From contig CM022668.1 in NCBI GenBank assembly GCA_012295275.1, forward strand, positions 12,281,522 through 12,345,521: a stretch of DNA of 64,000 nt, written 5' to 3'. Each line of letters starts with the position of its first letter. Within the stretch, counting starts at the first letter, position 1. The stretch is from Chrysomallon squamiferum (taxonomy: Eukaryota; Mollusca; Gastropoda; Neomphalida; Peltospiridae). Positions 1 through 12,468 of the stretch are shown here, in pieces. The notes beneath the pieces were generated by a model that worked only from the letters and a program-made list of their open reading frames with translations, ran no database searches and had not been told where the DNA came from. A program made the translations under genes and the position numbers.

Positions 1-3000
1 CGAGGAAATTACGTTCAAAGTTACGGAAAAGACCGTGAAAGAGGAAATGGAAATAGCACCAGAGATTCCAGAAGAGACCTCTTTCAAAGAGGAAATAACC
101 ATCACTCCACAGCCCAAAGAAATGGAGGAAATAACAGTCGACGTAACGAAAGAAGAAACACAAGTGGAGGAGGAAGTGACAACAGAAATAGAAATGGAGG
201 AAACCGAGGTAAAGGAGGAAGCAGGTTTCAAGGAAGAAATTCATTTGGAACCTCAAGTCGTTCCTCAGGAAGTGAAATCCCTGCACCCGAAGACACAACT
301 GAGGTAGAATACAGGGAAACAGTGGAAGTCGCCGTCCCGAGGTCACAGAACCTACCCCCGAAGAAGAAATAACAGAAGCAATTCAGCCACAAGAAAGCGA
401 AACTGTGGCGCCAGTTGATATCACTGAGGTTGAAGTTAGAGACACGATTGTGGTAGAACACAAAGAAAGCCTCGTGGAAGAGGAAGAGCAGAAACCCACT
501 GAAGTGACAACCGAATTCCAAGCGAAAACCCGAAGAGGTGGAGGGAGAAATTTCGGTCACCGAACAGGAGGTTCCAGTGAAAGAGGAAGTTGAAATAGAA
601 ATCGCTTTGGGAGAGGTTCCTCAAGTACCTTCAGAACAGGTCGAAGAGGAAATTGCCCTCGAGGAAAAAGAACTTCCAGTATCTGAGGAAGTAACCGTGG
701 AGACTCAGCCTGAAGAAACGGAAGCCGTTATTCCGGTTGAAGTTGCTCCAACCGGCGGAGGAAACCACTGAGATTGAAAAAGTGGAAACCATTGAGGTTG
801 AAAAACCAGTGGAGGAGATTCCTGAAGAATCTGTACCATCTGAAGAAACTTTCAAAGAGGAAATAACCATAATGCCTCAACCCGAAGAGACAGCTCAATT
901 CGAGGAAATTACGTTCAAAGTGACGGAAAAGACCGTGAAAGAGGAAATGGAAATAACACCAGAGATTCCAGAAGAGACCTCTTTCAAAGAGGAAATAACC
1001 ATCACTCCCAAGCCCAAAGAAATGGAGGAAATAACAGTCGATGTAACGACTGAAGAAACAAAAGTTGAGGAAGAAGTGACAACAGAAAAGAACTTCAAGT
1101 AACTGAGGAATTAACCGTGGAGACTCAGCCTGAGGTTGCTCCAACCGAGGCCGAAGAAACCACTGAGTTTGAAAAACCAGTGGAGGAGATTCCTGAAGAA
1201 TCTGTACCATCTGAAGAAACTTTCAAAGAGGAAATAACCATAATGCCTCAACCTGAAGAGACAGCTCAGTTCGAGGAAATTACGTTCAAAGTTACGGAAA
1301 AAGACCGTGAAAGAGGAAATGGAAATAGCACCAGAGATTCCAGAAGAGACCTCTTTCAAAGAGGAAATAACCATCACTCCACAGCCCAAAGAAATGGAGG
1401 AAATAACAGTCGACGTAACGAAAGAAGAAACACAAGTGGAGGAGGAAGTGACAACAGAAATAGAAATGGAGGAAACCGAGGTAAAGGAGGAAGCAGGTTT
1501 CAAGGAAGAAATTCATTTGGAACCTCAAGTCGTTCCTCAGGAAGTCGAAATCCCTGCACCCGAAGACACAACTGAGGTAGAATACAGGGAAACAGTGGAA
1601 GTCGCTCGTCCCGAGGTCACAGAACCTACCCCCGAAGAAGAAATAACAGAAGCAATTCAGCCACAAGAAAGCGAAACTGTGGCGCCAGTTGATATCACTG
1701 AGGTTGAAGTTAGAGACACGATTGTGGTAGAACACAAAGAAAGCCTCGTGGAAGAGGAAGAGCAGAAACCCACTGAAGTGACAACCGAAATTCCAAGCGA
1801 GAAACCCGAAGAGGTGGAGGGAGAAATTTCGGTCACCGAACAGGAGGTTCCAGTGAAAGAGGAAGTTGAAATAGAAATCGCTTTGGGAGAGGTTCCTCAA
1901 GTACCTTCAGAACAGGTCGAAGAGGAAATTGCCCTCGAGGAAAAAGAACTTCCAGTATCTGAGGAAGTAACCGTGGAGACTCAGCCTGAAGAAACGGAAG
2001 CCGTTATTCCGGTTGAAGTTGCTCCAACCGAAGCGGAGGAAACCACTGAGATTGAAAAAGTGGAAACCATTGAGGTTGAAAAACCAGTGGAGGAGATTCC
2101 TGAAGAATCTGTACCATCTGAAGAAACTTTCAAAGAGGAAATAACCATAATGCCTCAACCCGAAGAGACAGCTCAATTCGAGGAAATTACGTTCAAAGTG
2201 ACGGAAAAGACCGTGAAAGAGGAAATGGAAATAACACCAGAGATTCCAGAAGAGACCTCTTTCAAAGAGGAAATAACCATCACTCCGAAGCCCAAAGAAA
2301 TGGAGGAAATAACAGTCGATGTAACGACTGAAGAAACAAAAGTTGAGGAAGAAGTGACAACAGAAAAAGAACTTCAAGTAACTGAGGAATTAACCGTGGA
2401 GACTCAGCCTGAGGTTGCTCCAACCGAGGCCGAAGAAACCACTGAGTTTGAAAAACCAGTGGAGGAGATTCCTGAAGAATCTGTACCATCTGAAGAAACT
2501 TTCAAAGAGGAAATAACCATAATGCCTCAACCTGAAGAGACAGCTCAGTTCGAGGAAATTACGTTCAAAGTTACGGAAAAGACCGTGAAAGAGGAAATGG
2601 AAATAGCACCAGAGATTCCAGAAGAGACCTCTTTCAAAGAGGAAATAACCATCACTCCACAGCCCAAAGAAATGGAGGAAATAACAGTCGACGTAACGAA
2701 AGAAGAAACACAAGTGGAGGAGGAAGTGACAACAGAAATAGAAATGGAGGAAACCGAGGTAAAGGAGGAAGCAGGTTTCAAGGAAGAAATTCATTTGGAA
2801 CCTCAAGTCGTTCCTCAGGAAGTCGAAATCCCTGCACCCGAAGACACAACTGAGGTAGAATACAGGGAAACAGTGGAAGTCGCTCGTCCCGAGGTCACAG
2901 AACCTACCCCCGAAGAAGAAATAACAGAAGCAATTCAGCCACAAGAAAGCGAAACTGTGGCGCCAGTTGATATCACTGAGGTTGAAGTTAGAGACACGAT

Positions 3001-6000
3001 TGTGGTAGAACACAAAGAAAGCCTCGTGGAAGAGGAAGAGCAGAAACCCACTGAAGTGACAACCGAAATTCCAAGCGAAAAACCCAAGAGGTGGAGGGAG
3101 AAATTTCGGTCACCGAACAGGAGGTTCCAGTGAAAGAGGAAGTTGAAATAGAAATCGCTTTGGGAGAGGTTCCTCAAGTACCTTCAGAACAGGTCGAAGA
3201 GGAAATTGCCCTCGAGGAAAAAGAACTTCCAGTATCTGAGGAAGTAACCGTGGAGACTCAGCCTGAAGAAACGGAAGCCGTTATTCCGGTTGAAGTTGCT
3301 CCAACCGGCGGAGGAAACCACTGAGATTGAAAAAGTGGAAACCATTGAGGTTGAAAAACCAGTGGAGGAGATTCCTGAAGAATCTGTACCATCTGAAGAA
3401 ACTTTCAAAGAGGAAATAACCATAATGCCTCAACCGAAGAGACAGCTCAATTCGAGGAAATTACGCTTCAAAGTTACGGAAAAGACCGTGAAAGAGGAAA
3501 TGGAAATAACACCAGAGATTCCAGAAGAGACCTCTTTCAAAGAGGAAATAAACAAAAGTCAGGAAGAAGTGACACAGCCCGAAGTAACTGAAATGGAGGA
3601 AATAACAGTCGATGTAGTTTGAAAAACGTGGAGGAGAGAAGAAACACAAGTTAAGGAAGAAGTGACAACAGAAATAGAAATGGAGGAAACCGAGGTAAAA
3701 GTTACGGAAGCAGGTTTCAAAGAAGAAATTCATTTGGAACCTCAAGTCGAGGAAATTCCTCAGGAAGTCGAAATCCCCAACTTCCAAAGAAACCTCTTTC
3801 AAAGAGGAAATAACGAAGAAGAAATGAAACTGGAGGAGGAAGTGACAACAGAAATACAATGGAAAACCGAGGTAAAGAATTTCAGGGAAACAGTTGGAAG
3901 TCGCCGGAAGTCCCTGCGAAGGTCACAGAACCTAAACAGTGGAAGTCCCCCCGAAGAAGAAATAACAGAAGCAATTCAGCCACAAGAAAGCGAAACTGTG
4001 GCGCCAGTTGATATCACTGAGGTTGAAGTTAGAGACACGATTGTGGTAGAACACAAAGAAAGCCTCGTGGAAGAGGAAGAGCAGAAACCCACTGAAGTGA
4101 CAACCGAAATTCCAAGCGAGAAACCCGAAGAGGTGGAGGGAGAAATTTCGGTCACCGAACAGGAGGTTCCAGTGAAAGAGGAAGTTGAAATAGAAATCGC
4201 TTTGGGAGAGGTTCCTCAAGTACCTTCAGAACAGGTCGAAGAGGAAATTGCCCTCGAGGAAAAAGAACTTCCAGTATCTGAGGAAGTAACCGTGGAGACT
4301 CAGCCAGAAGAAACTGAAGCCGTTATTCCGGTTGAAGTTGCTCCAACCGAAGCGGAGGAAACCACTGAGATTGAAAAAGTGGAAACCATTGAGGTTGAAA
4401 AACCAGTGGAGGAGATTCCTGAAGAATCTGTACCATCTGAAGAAACTTTCAAAGAGGAAATAACCATAATGCCTCAACCCGAAGAGACAGCTCAATTCGA
4501 GGAAATTACGTTCAAAGTGACGGAAAAGACCGTGAAAGAGGAAATGGAAATAACACCAGAGATTCCAGAAGAGACCTCTTTCAAAGAGGAAATAACCATC
4601 ACTCCCAAGCCCAAAGAAATGGAGGAAATAACAGTCGATGTAACGACTGAAGAAACAAAAGTTGAGGAAGAAGTGACAACAGAAAAAGAACTTCAAGTAA
4701 CTGAGGAATTAACCGTGGAGACTCAGCCTGAGGTTGCTCCAACCGAGGCCGAAGAAACCACTGAGTTTGAAAAACCAGTGGAGGAGATTCCTGAAGAATC
4801 TGTACCATCTGAAGAAACTTTCAAAGAGGAAATAACCATAATGCCTCAACCTGAAGAGACAGCTCAGTTCGAGGAAATTACGTTCAAAGTTACCGAAAAG
4901 ACCGTGAAAGAGGAAATGGAAATAGCACCAGAGATTCCAGAAGAGACCTCTTTCAAAGAGGAAATAACCATCACTCCACAGCCCGAGGAAATGGAGGAAA
5001 TAACAGTTGACGTATCGGCAGAAGAAACACAAGTTAAGGAAGAAGTGACAACAGAAATAGAAATGGAGGAAACCGAGGTAAAGGAGGAAGCAGGTTTCAA
5101 GGAAGAAATTCATTTGGAACCTCAAGTCGTTCCTCAGGAAGTCGAAATCCCTGCACCCGAAGACACAACTGAGGTAGAATACAGGGAAACAGTGGAAGTC
5201 GCTCGTCCCGAGGTCACAGAACCTACCCCCGAAGAAGAAATAACAGAAGCAATTCAGCCACAAGAAAGCGAAACTGTGGCGCCAGTTGATATCACTGAGG
5301 TTGAAGTTAGAGACACGATTGTGGTAGAACACAAAGAAAGCCTCGTGGAAGAGGAAGAGCAGAAACCCACTGAAGTGACAACCGAAATTCCAAGCGAGAA
5401 ACCCGAAGAGGTGGAGGGAGAAATTTCGGTCACCGAACAGGAGGTTCCAGTGAAAGAGGAAGTTGAAATAGAAATCGCTTTGGGAGAGGTTCCTCAAGTA
5501 CCTTCAGAACAGGTCGAAGAGGAAATTGCCCTCGAGGAAAAAGAACTTCCAGTATCTGAGGAAGTAACCGTGGAGACTCAGCCAGAAGAAACTGAAGCCG
5601 TTATTCCGGTTGAAGTTGCTCCAACCGAAGCGGAGGAAACCACTGAGATTGAAAAAGTGGAAACCATTGAGGTTGAAAAACCAGTGGAGGAGATTCCTGA
5701 AGAATCTGTACCATCTGAAGAAACTTTCAAAGAGGAAATAACCATAATGCCTCAACCTGAAGAGACAGCTCAGTTCGAGGAAATTACGTTCAAAGTTACG
5801 GAAAAGACCGTTGAAAGAGGAAATGGAAATAACACCAGAGATTCCAGAAGAGACCTCTTTCAAAGAGGAAATAACCATCACTCCACAGCCCGAGGAAATG
5901 GAGGAAATAACAGTTGACGTATCGGCAGAAGAAACACAAGTTAAAGAAGAAGTGACAACAGAAATAGAAATGGAGGAAACCGAGGTAAAGGAGGAAGCAG

Positions 6001-6610
6001 GTTTCAAGGAAGAAATTCATTTGGAACCTCAAGTCGTTCCTCAGGAAGTCGAAATCCCTGCACCCGAAGACACAACTGAGGTAGAATACAGGGAAACAGT
6101 GGAAGTCGCCGTCCCGGTCACAGAACCTACCCCCGAAGAAGAAATAACAGAAGCAATTCAGCCACAAGAAAGCGAAACTGTGGCGCCAGTTGATATCACT
6201 GAGGTTGAAGTTAGAGACACGATTGTGGTAGAACACAAAGAAAGCCTCGTGGAAGAGGAAGAGCAGAAACCCACTGAAGTCACAACCGAAATTCCAAGCG
6301 AGAAACCCGAAGAGGTGGAGGGAGAAATTTCGGTCACCGAACAGGAGGTTCCAGTGAAAGAGGAAGTTGAAATAGAAATCGCTTTGGGAGACGTTCCTCA
6401 AGTACCTTCAGAAGAGGTTGAAGAGGAAATTGCCCTCGAGGAAAAAGAACTTCCAGTTTCTGAGGAAGTAACCGTGGAGACTCAGCCTGAAGAAACGGAA
6501 GCCGTTATTCCGGTTGAAGTTGCTCCAACCGAAGCGGAGCAAACCACTGAGATTGAAAAAGTGGAAACCATTGAGGTTGAAAAACCAGTGGAGGAGATTC
6601 CTGAAGAATC
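1..6610 (+). repeat. Coding super-repeat, about 1278 bp unit, about five copies
   Basis: The marker GAGGAAGTTGAAATAGAA recurs near 583, 1859, 3136, 4178, 5455 and 6359, giving steps of about 1276, 1277, 1042, 1277 and 904. Full units are nearly identical even at synonymous sites; the fourth interval is shortened and scrambled and the last is truncated. Inside each full unit a phrase beginning ETFKEEITIMPQPEE occurs twice, so the unit itself arose from an older duplication. This pattern means recent tandem expansion or gene conversion, and it makes the region prone to misassembly. Confidence 0.9.
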
Positions 6611-7140
6611 TCTACCAAGTGAAGAAACATTCAAAGATGAAGTTTTGATAATATCTCAACCATCTGATGTTACTGAGTTCCCTGAAGTTGAGATGTCTGT
6701 CAAACCTGAAGGAATGGAAGAGATTGTTGAGGAGGAATCAATTGAAGAAGCAGAAATTCCTGTGACTGAGGATGAAATTTCTGAAGAGATTACTCTCGAG
6801 AGAGAAAAAGGTGGAGTTAGTGAAGATATTGAGTCTGTTATTTCTGTAAAACCTCAGGAGCTTGAAGAAGAAGTTAGTGCTGAGGAGGTTGTAAGTGATG
6901 TTTCTTTTGAGGAGAAGCCATCTGAAGGTATCGAATCAGAACTGTTGATCTCAGAAAAAGACAAAGTTGTCAGTGATATTTCTGGTCTGCCTCTCTTGCA
7001 TGCAATTACCAATGAAATCCCTTGCTCAGTAATTAATGAAATTCCAGATTTAGAAAGTTTTGTTGGAAATTTAAGCATAATACAGGATATTTTAGTAGAG
7101 TCTTTGGAAGGAACACTTTGTGACTTGGACATGATTAGAG
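1..7140 (+). CDS. E1: giant acidic PEVK-like exon, 5' end outside window
   Basis: Encodes a Glu/Val/Thr/Pro-rich, probably disordered spacer with recurring phrases such as EEITI, VEEIPEE, TTEIEMEETE and SVTEQEVPVKEE. About 6.6 kb consists of units of about 1278 bp (426 residues), followed by a more divergent acidic tail from about 6610. Reading frame changes at about 274, 335, 515-530, 750, 1089, 1300, 3085, 3306, 3437-3466, 3600-3660 and 5811 through small insertions or deletions; the longest clean stretches are 1307-3085, 3662-5811 and 5811-7140. I end the exon at 7140 because AGAG/GTATAT is a good donor and phase 1 joins perfectly to E2. Without splicing the frame stops at 7173. The product resembles titin or stretchin PEVK-type regions in composition, not in specific sequence. 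The many frame breaks are probably assembly errors. Confidence 0.8.
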
Positions 7141-7800
7141 GTATATTTGTCTTGTCTCTGTTTATCAGTTGTTAAGGCTGATCATGTGTCTTCATGTGTA
7201 ATATTCATGTTATGGCTTTTTGTGTTTGAAGCTTTATCTAATTTCATTAAGCACAGATTTATTTTTTTTAACATCTCATTTTGCTGAAATTTAACTGTAT
7301 TGAAAAGATCGGAAAAGGTAGCTGTTATTTGTTTGTTTTTCAGTATATTTTATGCTGTTTGTTTTTGTTTTTCGTTGATTTTTACATTTATTATTATTGT
7401 TATTATTATTACTGTTATTATTTATTGAAGTTTGCTATGTTTTTCTTTATTCAAAATATGTTTTTCAGTGTTGTTGTTTTTTTGTTTTGACTTTTATAAC
7501 TTTATTTTTATTATTATTATTATTATTATTTTATTGATTTTGTTTGGGTTATTTTCATTTTGTTTATATATATATATATTAATCACTGTGTGAAGCAAAA
7601 TTGAAAATCACTCAAAGTGTGGCATTATCATTTTATTATACATTAATCTGTGTAATATATTTTATATTATATAACCAGTCAGTTTTGGGTGATTTCATTT
7701 TGCTTATATTATTTGTTTTCATTTTTTTGTTTTTTGTTTGGTTTTTTGCTTTCATTTTCTTTGATTTTCTTTGATTTGTATTTTTAGTTTACTTTGTAAA

Positions 7801-7855
<55 letters not shown>

Positions 7856-9660
7856 AGCATGTATATGTAGATAGAATAGTTATATATATATATATATATA
7901 TATATTTAGTTTATTTGTTTAAATGAGTTTTATTTTTTTTTTTTTTTTTTTTTGTTTTGCATGGTTTCAGAACATTCACAAAACTTTAATATTACTTGAT
8001 AAAAATTTGTATTAGTTTTTCGAATCTTATATAAAAACATTCCAACATTAAAACATTCCTTTCATTGTAACATTCTTACACTTTCAAAATGTTATTAATA
8101 AAATTTTACATCAGTCTTATTTTTGTAAATATTTTAAACTTTTCTTTCTATTTCTCATTTTCTGATTACATTCCCTTTTTGAGAATATCAAATATTATTC
8201 TATTTGTGAATGTTTGAAATTTTTCTGTGGTTTTATTTAGTTTTTGTTTTGTCAAAACACTGTCTTAAATTCATTTAAAGCTTTTATCAGTACTGTTTTA
8301 TTGTTATTGTATTGTCCTATTTGCAATGCAAACAGTTATATGTTTATATATGTTTGTATGTATGTATGTATGTATGTATGTATGTATGTATACACACATA
8401 TACATACTTATTTTTTTTTTAAATATTATCTTTTATGTATTTTTAAATTGATTCACACAGGTAATCTTATAGTGGTGTAACATTAAATATATTTAATACA
8501 GATATTTTTAATTATATTTTTTCTTCTTTCGGAGATATAGTTAATAATCAAACTATTTTATTTCATTATTATCTATAAATTACTCTATGTTGTTTTCCAT
8601 ATGTAAATTACTGACAGATAATTATTTGTTCTTAATACAACATAATTTTTATTGTTTATATACTGTATCTTTATAGTTAATATTTATTATTAGAATTATT
8701 ATTATTATTATTATCATTATTATTATTAATATAAACCATATGTAGTACAACTGTATCGTCTATAATTTATCATGTATAACTACTTATATATATTATACAT
8801 ATATTATATTTATATTATTCAATGTTTGAAATGAACATTAAGACATAACAAGTCTGTTAATATTGTATCTACCTCTATCGTAATATGGAAGTTGCATTTG
8901 GTGATATAGAAAGCAATAACTATAGCTATGTGTTGTCCACTGGTCAAAGGTATGTTCGTTATTGATTTAATTTGCAGTCAGGTATAATTTTTATGTCTAA
9001 CAATTCTGCCATAAAGTACAAGAAAATGTCTTATAATGTAGATTTGGGTATGTTTGTGTTAATGTATTTTAAAATGCAGTATGTGTGTTAATTTATATTA
9101 AAGTGTGTATTAATTTATGCTAGATTTGGGTATGTGTGTATTAATTTATATGTAGAATATAAATGTATATATATAATATATATATTGTGTGTGTGGCACA
9201 TAGAGTATTTCCCCCTCATATTTTGCCTAATTAGTTTATTTGGTGAGCATTAAAATTTCTTTTAAATATACATTATTTTATATTTTATGCTGGTTTGCAT
9301 TATTATTGTTTTTATTATTATTATTATTATTATTGCTTTTCCATTTAACTTTTAAATTTTAATTTTATATATATACATTTTAATATTATAATTAATTTAA
9401 ATATTATGGGGGTTTTGTTTGTTGTTTTTTCAATGTCTTTGTCAGTTTTGAAGCACTTTTAAAATCAAACCTCACCATTTAAACTTGTTTTAAAATATTT
9501 CCCTATTCAGAATTACCCTTCCTGGTTTTTATTCCATGATTCACTACCCCATATAATTAGGAAACAATAATTATTTCCATTAAAATATTTTCTTTTCTTT
9601 CTTCTTCATTCTTTCTTCTTCTTTTTCTTCTTCTTCTTCATCTTCATCTTTTTCTTGTTG

Positions 9661-9717
<57 letters not shown>

Positions 9718-9863
9718 GATTATTATATTGAAATTATATGTATTAATTATTTCACTTTTCAGTGACAAATTGTTTGACAATGTTTTAATTTATTAATTTA
9801 GTTTCAGTTACAATGTTATTATTAGTGTTACAATGTATTAATTGGATTAATTCAATTTGTTAG
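7141..9863 (+). other. Intron 1, microsatellite-rich
   Basis: AT-rich intron between E1 and E2. It holds (ATT)n at 7803-7854, (TA)n at 7880-7906, a T tract at 7932-7953, (GTAT)n at 8354-8390, short ATT arrays near 8690-8730 and 9298-9335, a CTT-rich tract at 9591-9657 and (TTTA)n at 9674-9716. No coding signal or recognisable mobile element was seen. Confidence 0.75.
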
Positions 9864-9923
9864 GTCCATCACCTGACATCAGCAAAGAGGAAGAACTCTC
9901 TGAAAAGGAAAAACTTACTTCAG
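9864..9923 (+). CDS. E2: 60-nt acidic mini-exon
   Basis: Phase 1 in and phase 1 out, exactly 20 codons, encoding an acidic linker (PSPDISKEEELSEKEKLTS). The acceptor is TTTGTTAG and the donor is CAG/GTAACT. It continues the Glu/Lys-rich style of E1 and ends with the Gly codon split across the junction, as do most linkers in this gene. Being short and symmetric in phase, it could be skipped without changing frame. Its reality rests on splice sites, phase and composition only. Confidence 0.72.
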
Positions 9924-10810
9924 GTAACTTTTAAGATTTATTTTATTCTTATTTATGTTATTTTAATTTTATTATTTTAATTTTATTTAATTTAATTTTT
10001 TTTTTTTTAAATCTTTATTTTATTTTTAAATTTAATTTAATTTTTTTTTATTTTTAATATACTATTTTTTTTTTAAATCTTTATTTTATTTTTAAATTTA
10101 ATTTAATTTTGTTTTATTTTTAATATACTATTTTGTGTTAATTTATGTTATTTGATTTTTTTTATTTTAATTTTATCTCATCTTATTTTGTTCCTTTGAT
10201 TTTTAAATAAAAGAAAAATCTCAATGCCTTTCAATTTATTCCTAAATATTATTTTTAATTTTTATTTAAAAAATTCAGTATCTTTTTTATTTGATTTTCT
10301 CTTTATTTTGTTTTGTTATATTCTTTAATATTTTATATGATATGAATGTCATAATCTTTAAAATATTAAATATACTTTTTAAACATTCTTTTTTATTTTT
10401 TTATTTATATTTTATACAACAAAATCAAATGTCTAATAATATTCTTAAGTTATACAGTTAAAATTCATTTATTTAAATCATAAAAAAAAAAATAGGGTTT
10501 TAAATAAAAATATTTAATTATTATTTTTCATATTTTTCCTTATGTTAACTGCTGAGAAATTAAATATATATTTTTTAATAAACCTTTACAAATTTATTTT
10601 TCATTTATATCTTTAATTTTTTTAATTTTTTTTTTTTTAATTTTTTTTTTTTTTAATTTTTTCAATGAAATATACATATGTATATCAAATTGTTGGCAAA
10701 TTAATAACATTTGTTCACATCTTTTTATAATCTTACCTTATATATATATTTATATATATATATATATAGATCTTAAATGTTACTGACAATTTTATAAAAC
10801 TAATTTGTAG
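9924..10810 (+). other. Intron 2, AT low complexity with 67-bp direct repeat
   Basis: Almost pure A/T. A segment of about 67 bp around 10001-10067 is repeated directly at about 10066-10134, both ending in TTTTTAATATACTATTTT. A (TA)n tract lies at 10741-10768 shortly before E3. No coding signal. Confidence 0.7.
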
Positions 10811-10858
10811 AAGAAGAAAAAGAAGTTGTTTTGGAAGAAACCGTGACCTTGCCCTCAG
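10811..10858 (+). CDS. E3: 48-nt acidic mini-exon
   Basis: Sixteen codons, phase 1 to phase 1, reading EEEKEVVLEETVTLPS. Acceptor TTTGTAG, donor CAG/GTTTGT. Together with E2 it forms the acidic linker leading to the first Ig domain. It is symmetric in phase, so a cassette exon is possible. Support comes from the in-phase fit between E2 and E4 and from composition matching the acidic exons. Confidence 0.7.
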
Positions 10859-11769
10859 GTTTGTTGTGTGTTTTTTTCTAACTCAGTCTGTTGTGGTTTG
10901 TGCATTTTCTATCTGGAGTTATGGAATTTGACTGATTCTGCATTACTCATCCTGCTGAATACATTTCCAGTTCATGACATGAAAACTGTATTAAAGAAAT
11001 GTTTAAATTACAGATTTCTGAACAAAAGATAATTCCTAATAATAATAATAATAATAACAAGAGCAAAGTTCAGAACTAATTTTTAAAGTTACCGAAAATA
11101 TTCTAAGTAACAGAAATTCAAACCCATATTTTCTTTACAATATTTCAATAAACAGTTTTAATGTCATGAACTAAATACCATGAATTTTTTTTTATTATTA
11201 TTTTTTTTTTATCACAAAATATAATTAGAAATCACAAAAATTAATCTTTAAGAGTTTCAAATAATATTTATTTATTTATTTTATTCTTTTTGGTTATGGG
11301 ATATCACTGGACAAAAAACACCAACAAAGAACATATTTCACTTCCAGTGCACTAATTTATTTATAAACAGTTAATTCCCTTGGTATGGGTTTTATAGAAT
11401 TAATAGCTGTCATCATGACTCTGGGATGCCTTTATAATCATTTCAAGAAGGCTTACAGAGGTTTGATTTATTGGCATAGAATGGTACCAGAGCTCACCAG
11501 AATGGTTTCTGGGATTGTAATAAATATAAATTAATTCTTCATATTTTTCTGTGTTAAAGCTCAACTGGAAATAAAAATAAAAAAATCAATAAAATAATAG
11601 CAAACCATATGATTGTAAGAACGTTTTTGACTTAAAAATTGAAATTTGTAACTGGGTTTTAAAAATAGGGTTTTAACTATTCATTTCCTAAATTTGAGAG
11701 TACCTGAAAATTTTTCTTTTTTTTTCTTTATTATTTATTTTATTTAATTTTATTTTTATTTTTATTCCT

Positions 11770-11816
<47 letters not shown>

Positions 11817-11919
11817 TTTTACTATTATTATTATTATTATTACTCTTTTTTTTTTTATCTTTGGTAGATTCATTTAGCTGGGTTTTATATGTAGAATCTT
11901 TTTTTAATTTTATTTATTA

Positions 11920-11968
<49 letters not shown>

Positions 11969-12468
11969 GGAATTTGGATTTATTTATTGCATGATTATTT
12001 TAACATCATTATCTGACATGAAGGAATTTATTTTTAATTCCTTATTATGATTTTTTATTTTTTATTTTCAATGGTTGTTATAGGCATGTTGTTTAATTAA
12101 CAAAATTTCAACATGGAAAACAAAGATTTGAATGTTTTTCTGTGTGTATGAAAAGAGCATTTTTGCATTTTAATTAAAACTAAATTAATGCATGATTTTT
12201 TTGCTGAGAAAAGTTTTGCTATTTAGAAAAGTGTTGACACTTTTGATTGTATAGATTAACCATATAAATCTAGTTTAGATATTATTTTAGACATACTATA
12301 GCTGATTAAAAAAAAAAAAAAAAAAAAAGCATGTAGTTTTATAGATAAAAAATTTCAGATATTTTTTTTTGCATTAATCATCATTCACCATGGAAACCAG
12401 TTTTGTTTTATATGCATGTATTTTTTGTGTGTGAAAAAAACAACGAAAAACAAACAATTTTTCTTCAG
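10859..12468 (+). other. Intron 3
   Basis: AT-rich; contains (AAT)n at 11036-11056, (TTTA)n at 11767-11819, (TTA)n at 11820-11840 and 11912-11968, and an A tract at 12308-12328. A stretch around 11340-11530 has more ordinary composition but no open frame or splice-site pair that I could support. Confidence 0.65.

Noticed and set aside
1292-5497. Minus-strand Phe/Leu-rich frames opposite E1
   Set aside because: Same cause: complement of Glu-rich repeats read in reverse gives Phe/Leu/Cys-rich strings without domain features.
1-7140. E1 as a pseudogene because of its frame breaks
   Set aside because: Long clean stretches remain, the exon splices in phase to E2 and the downstream Ig exons are intact; the indels fit assembly error in repeats better than decay.
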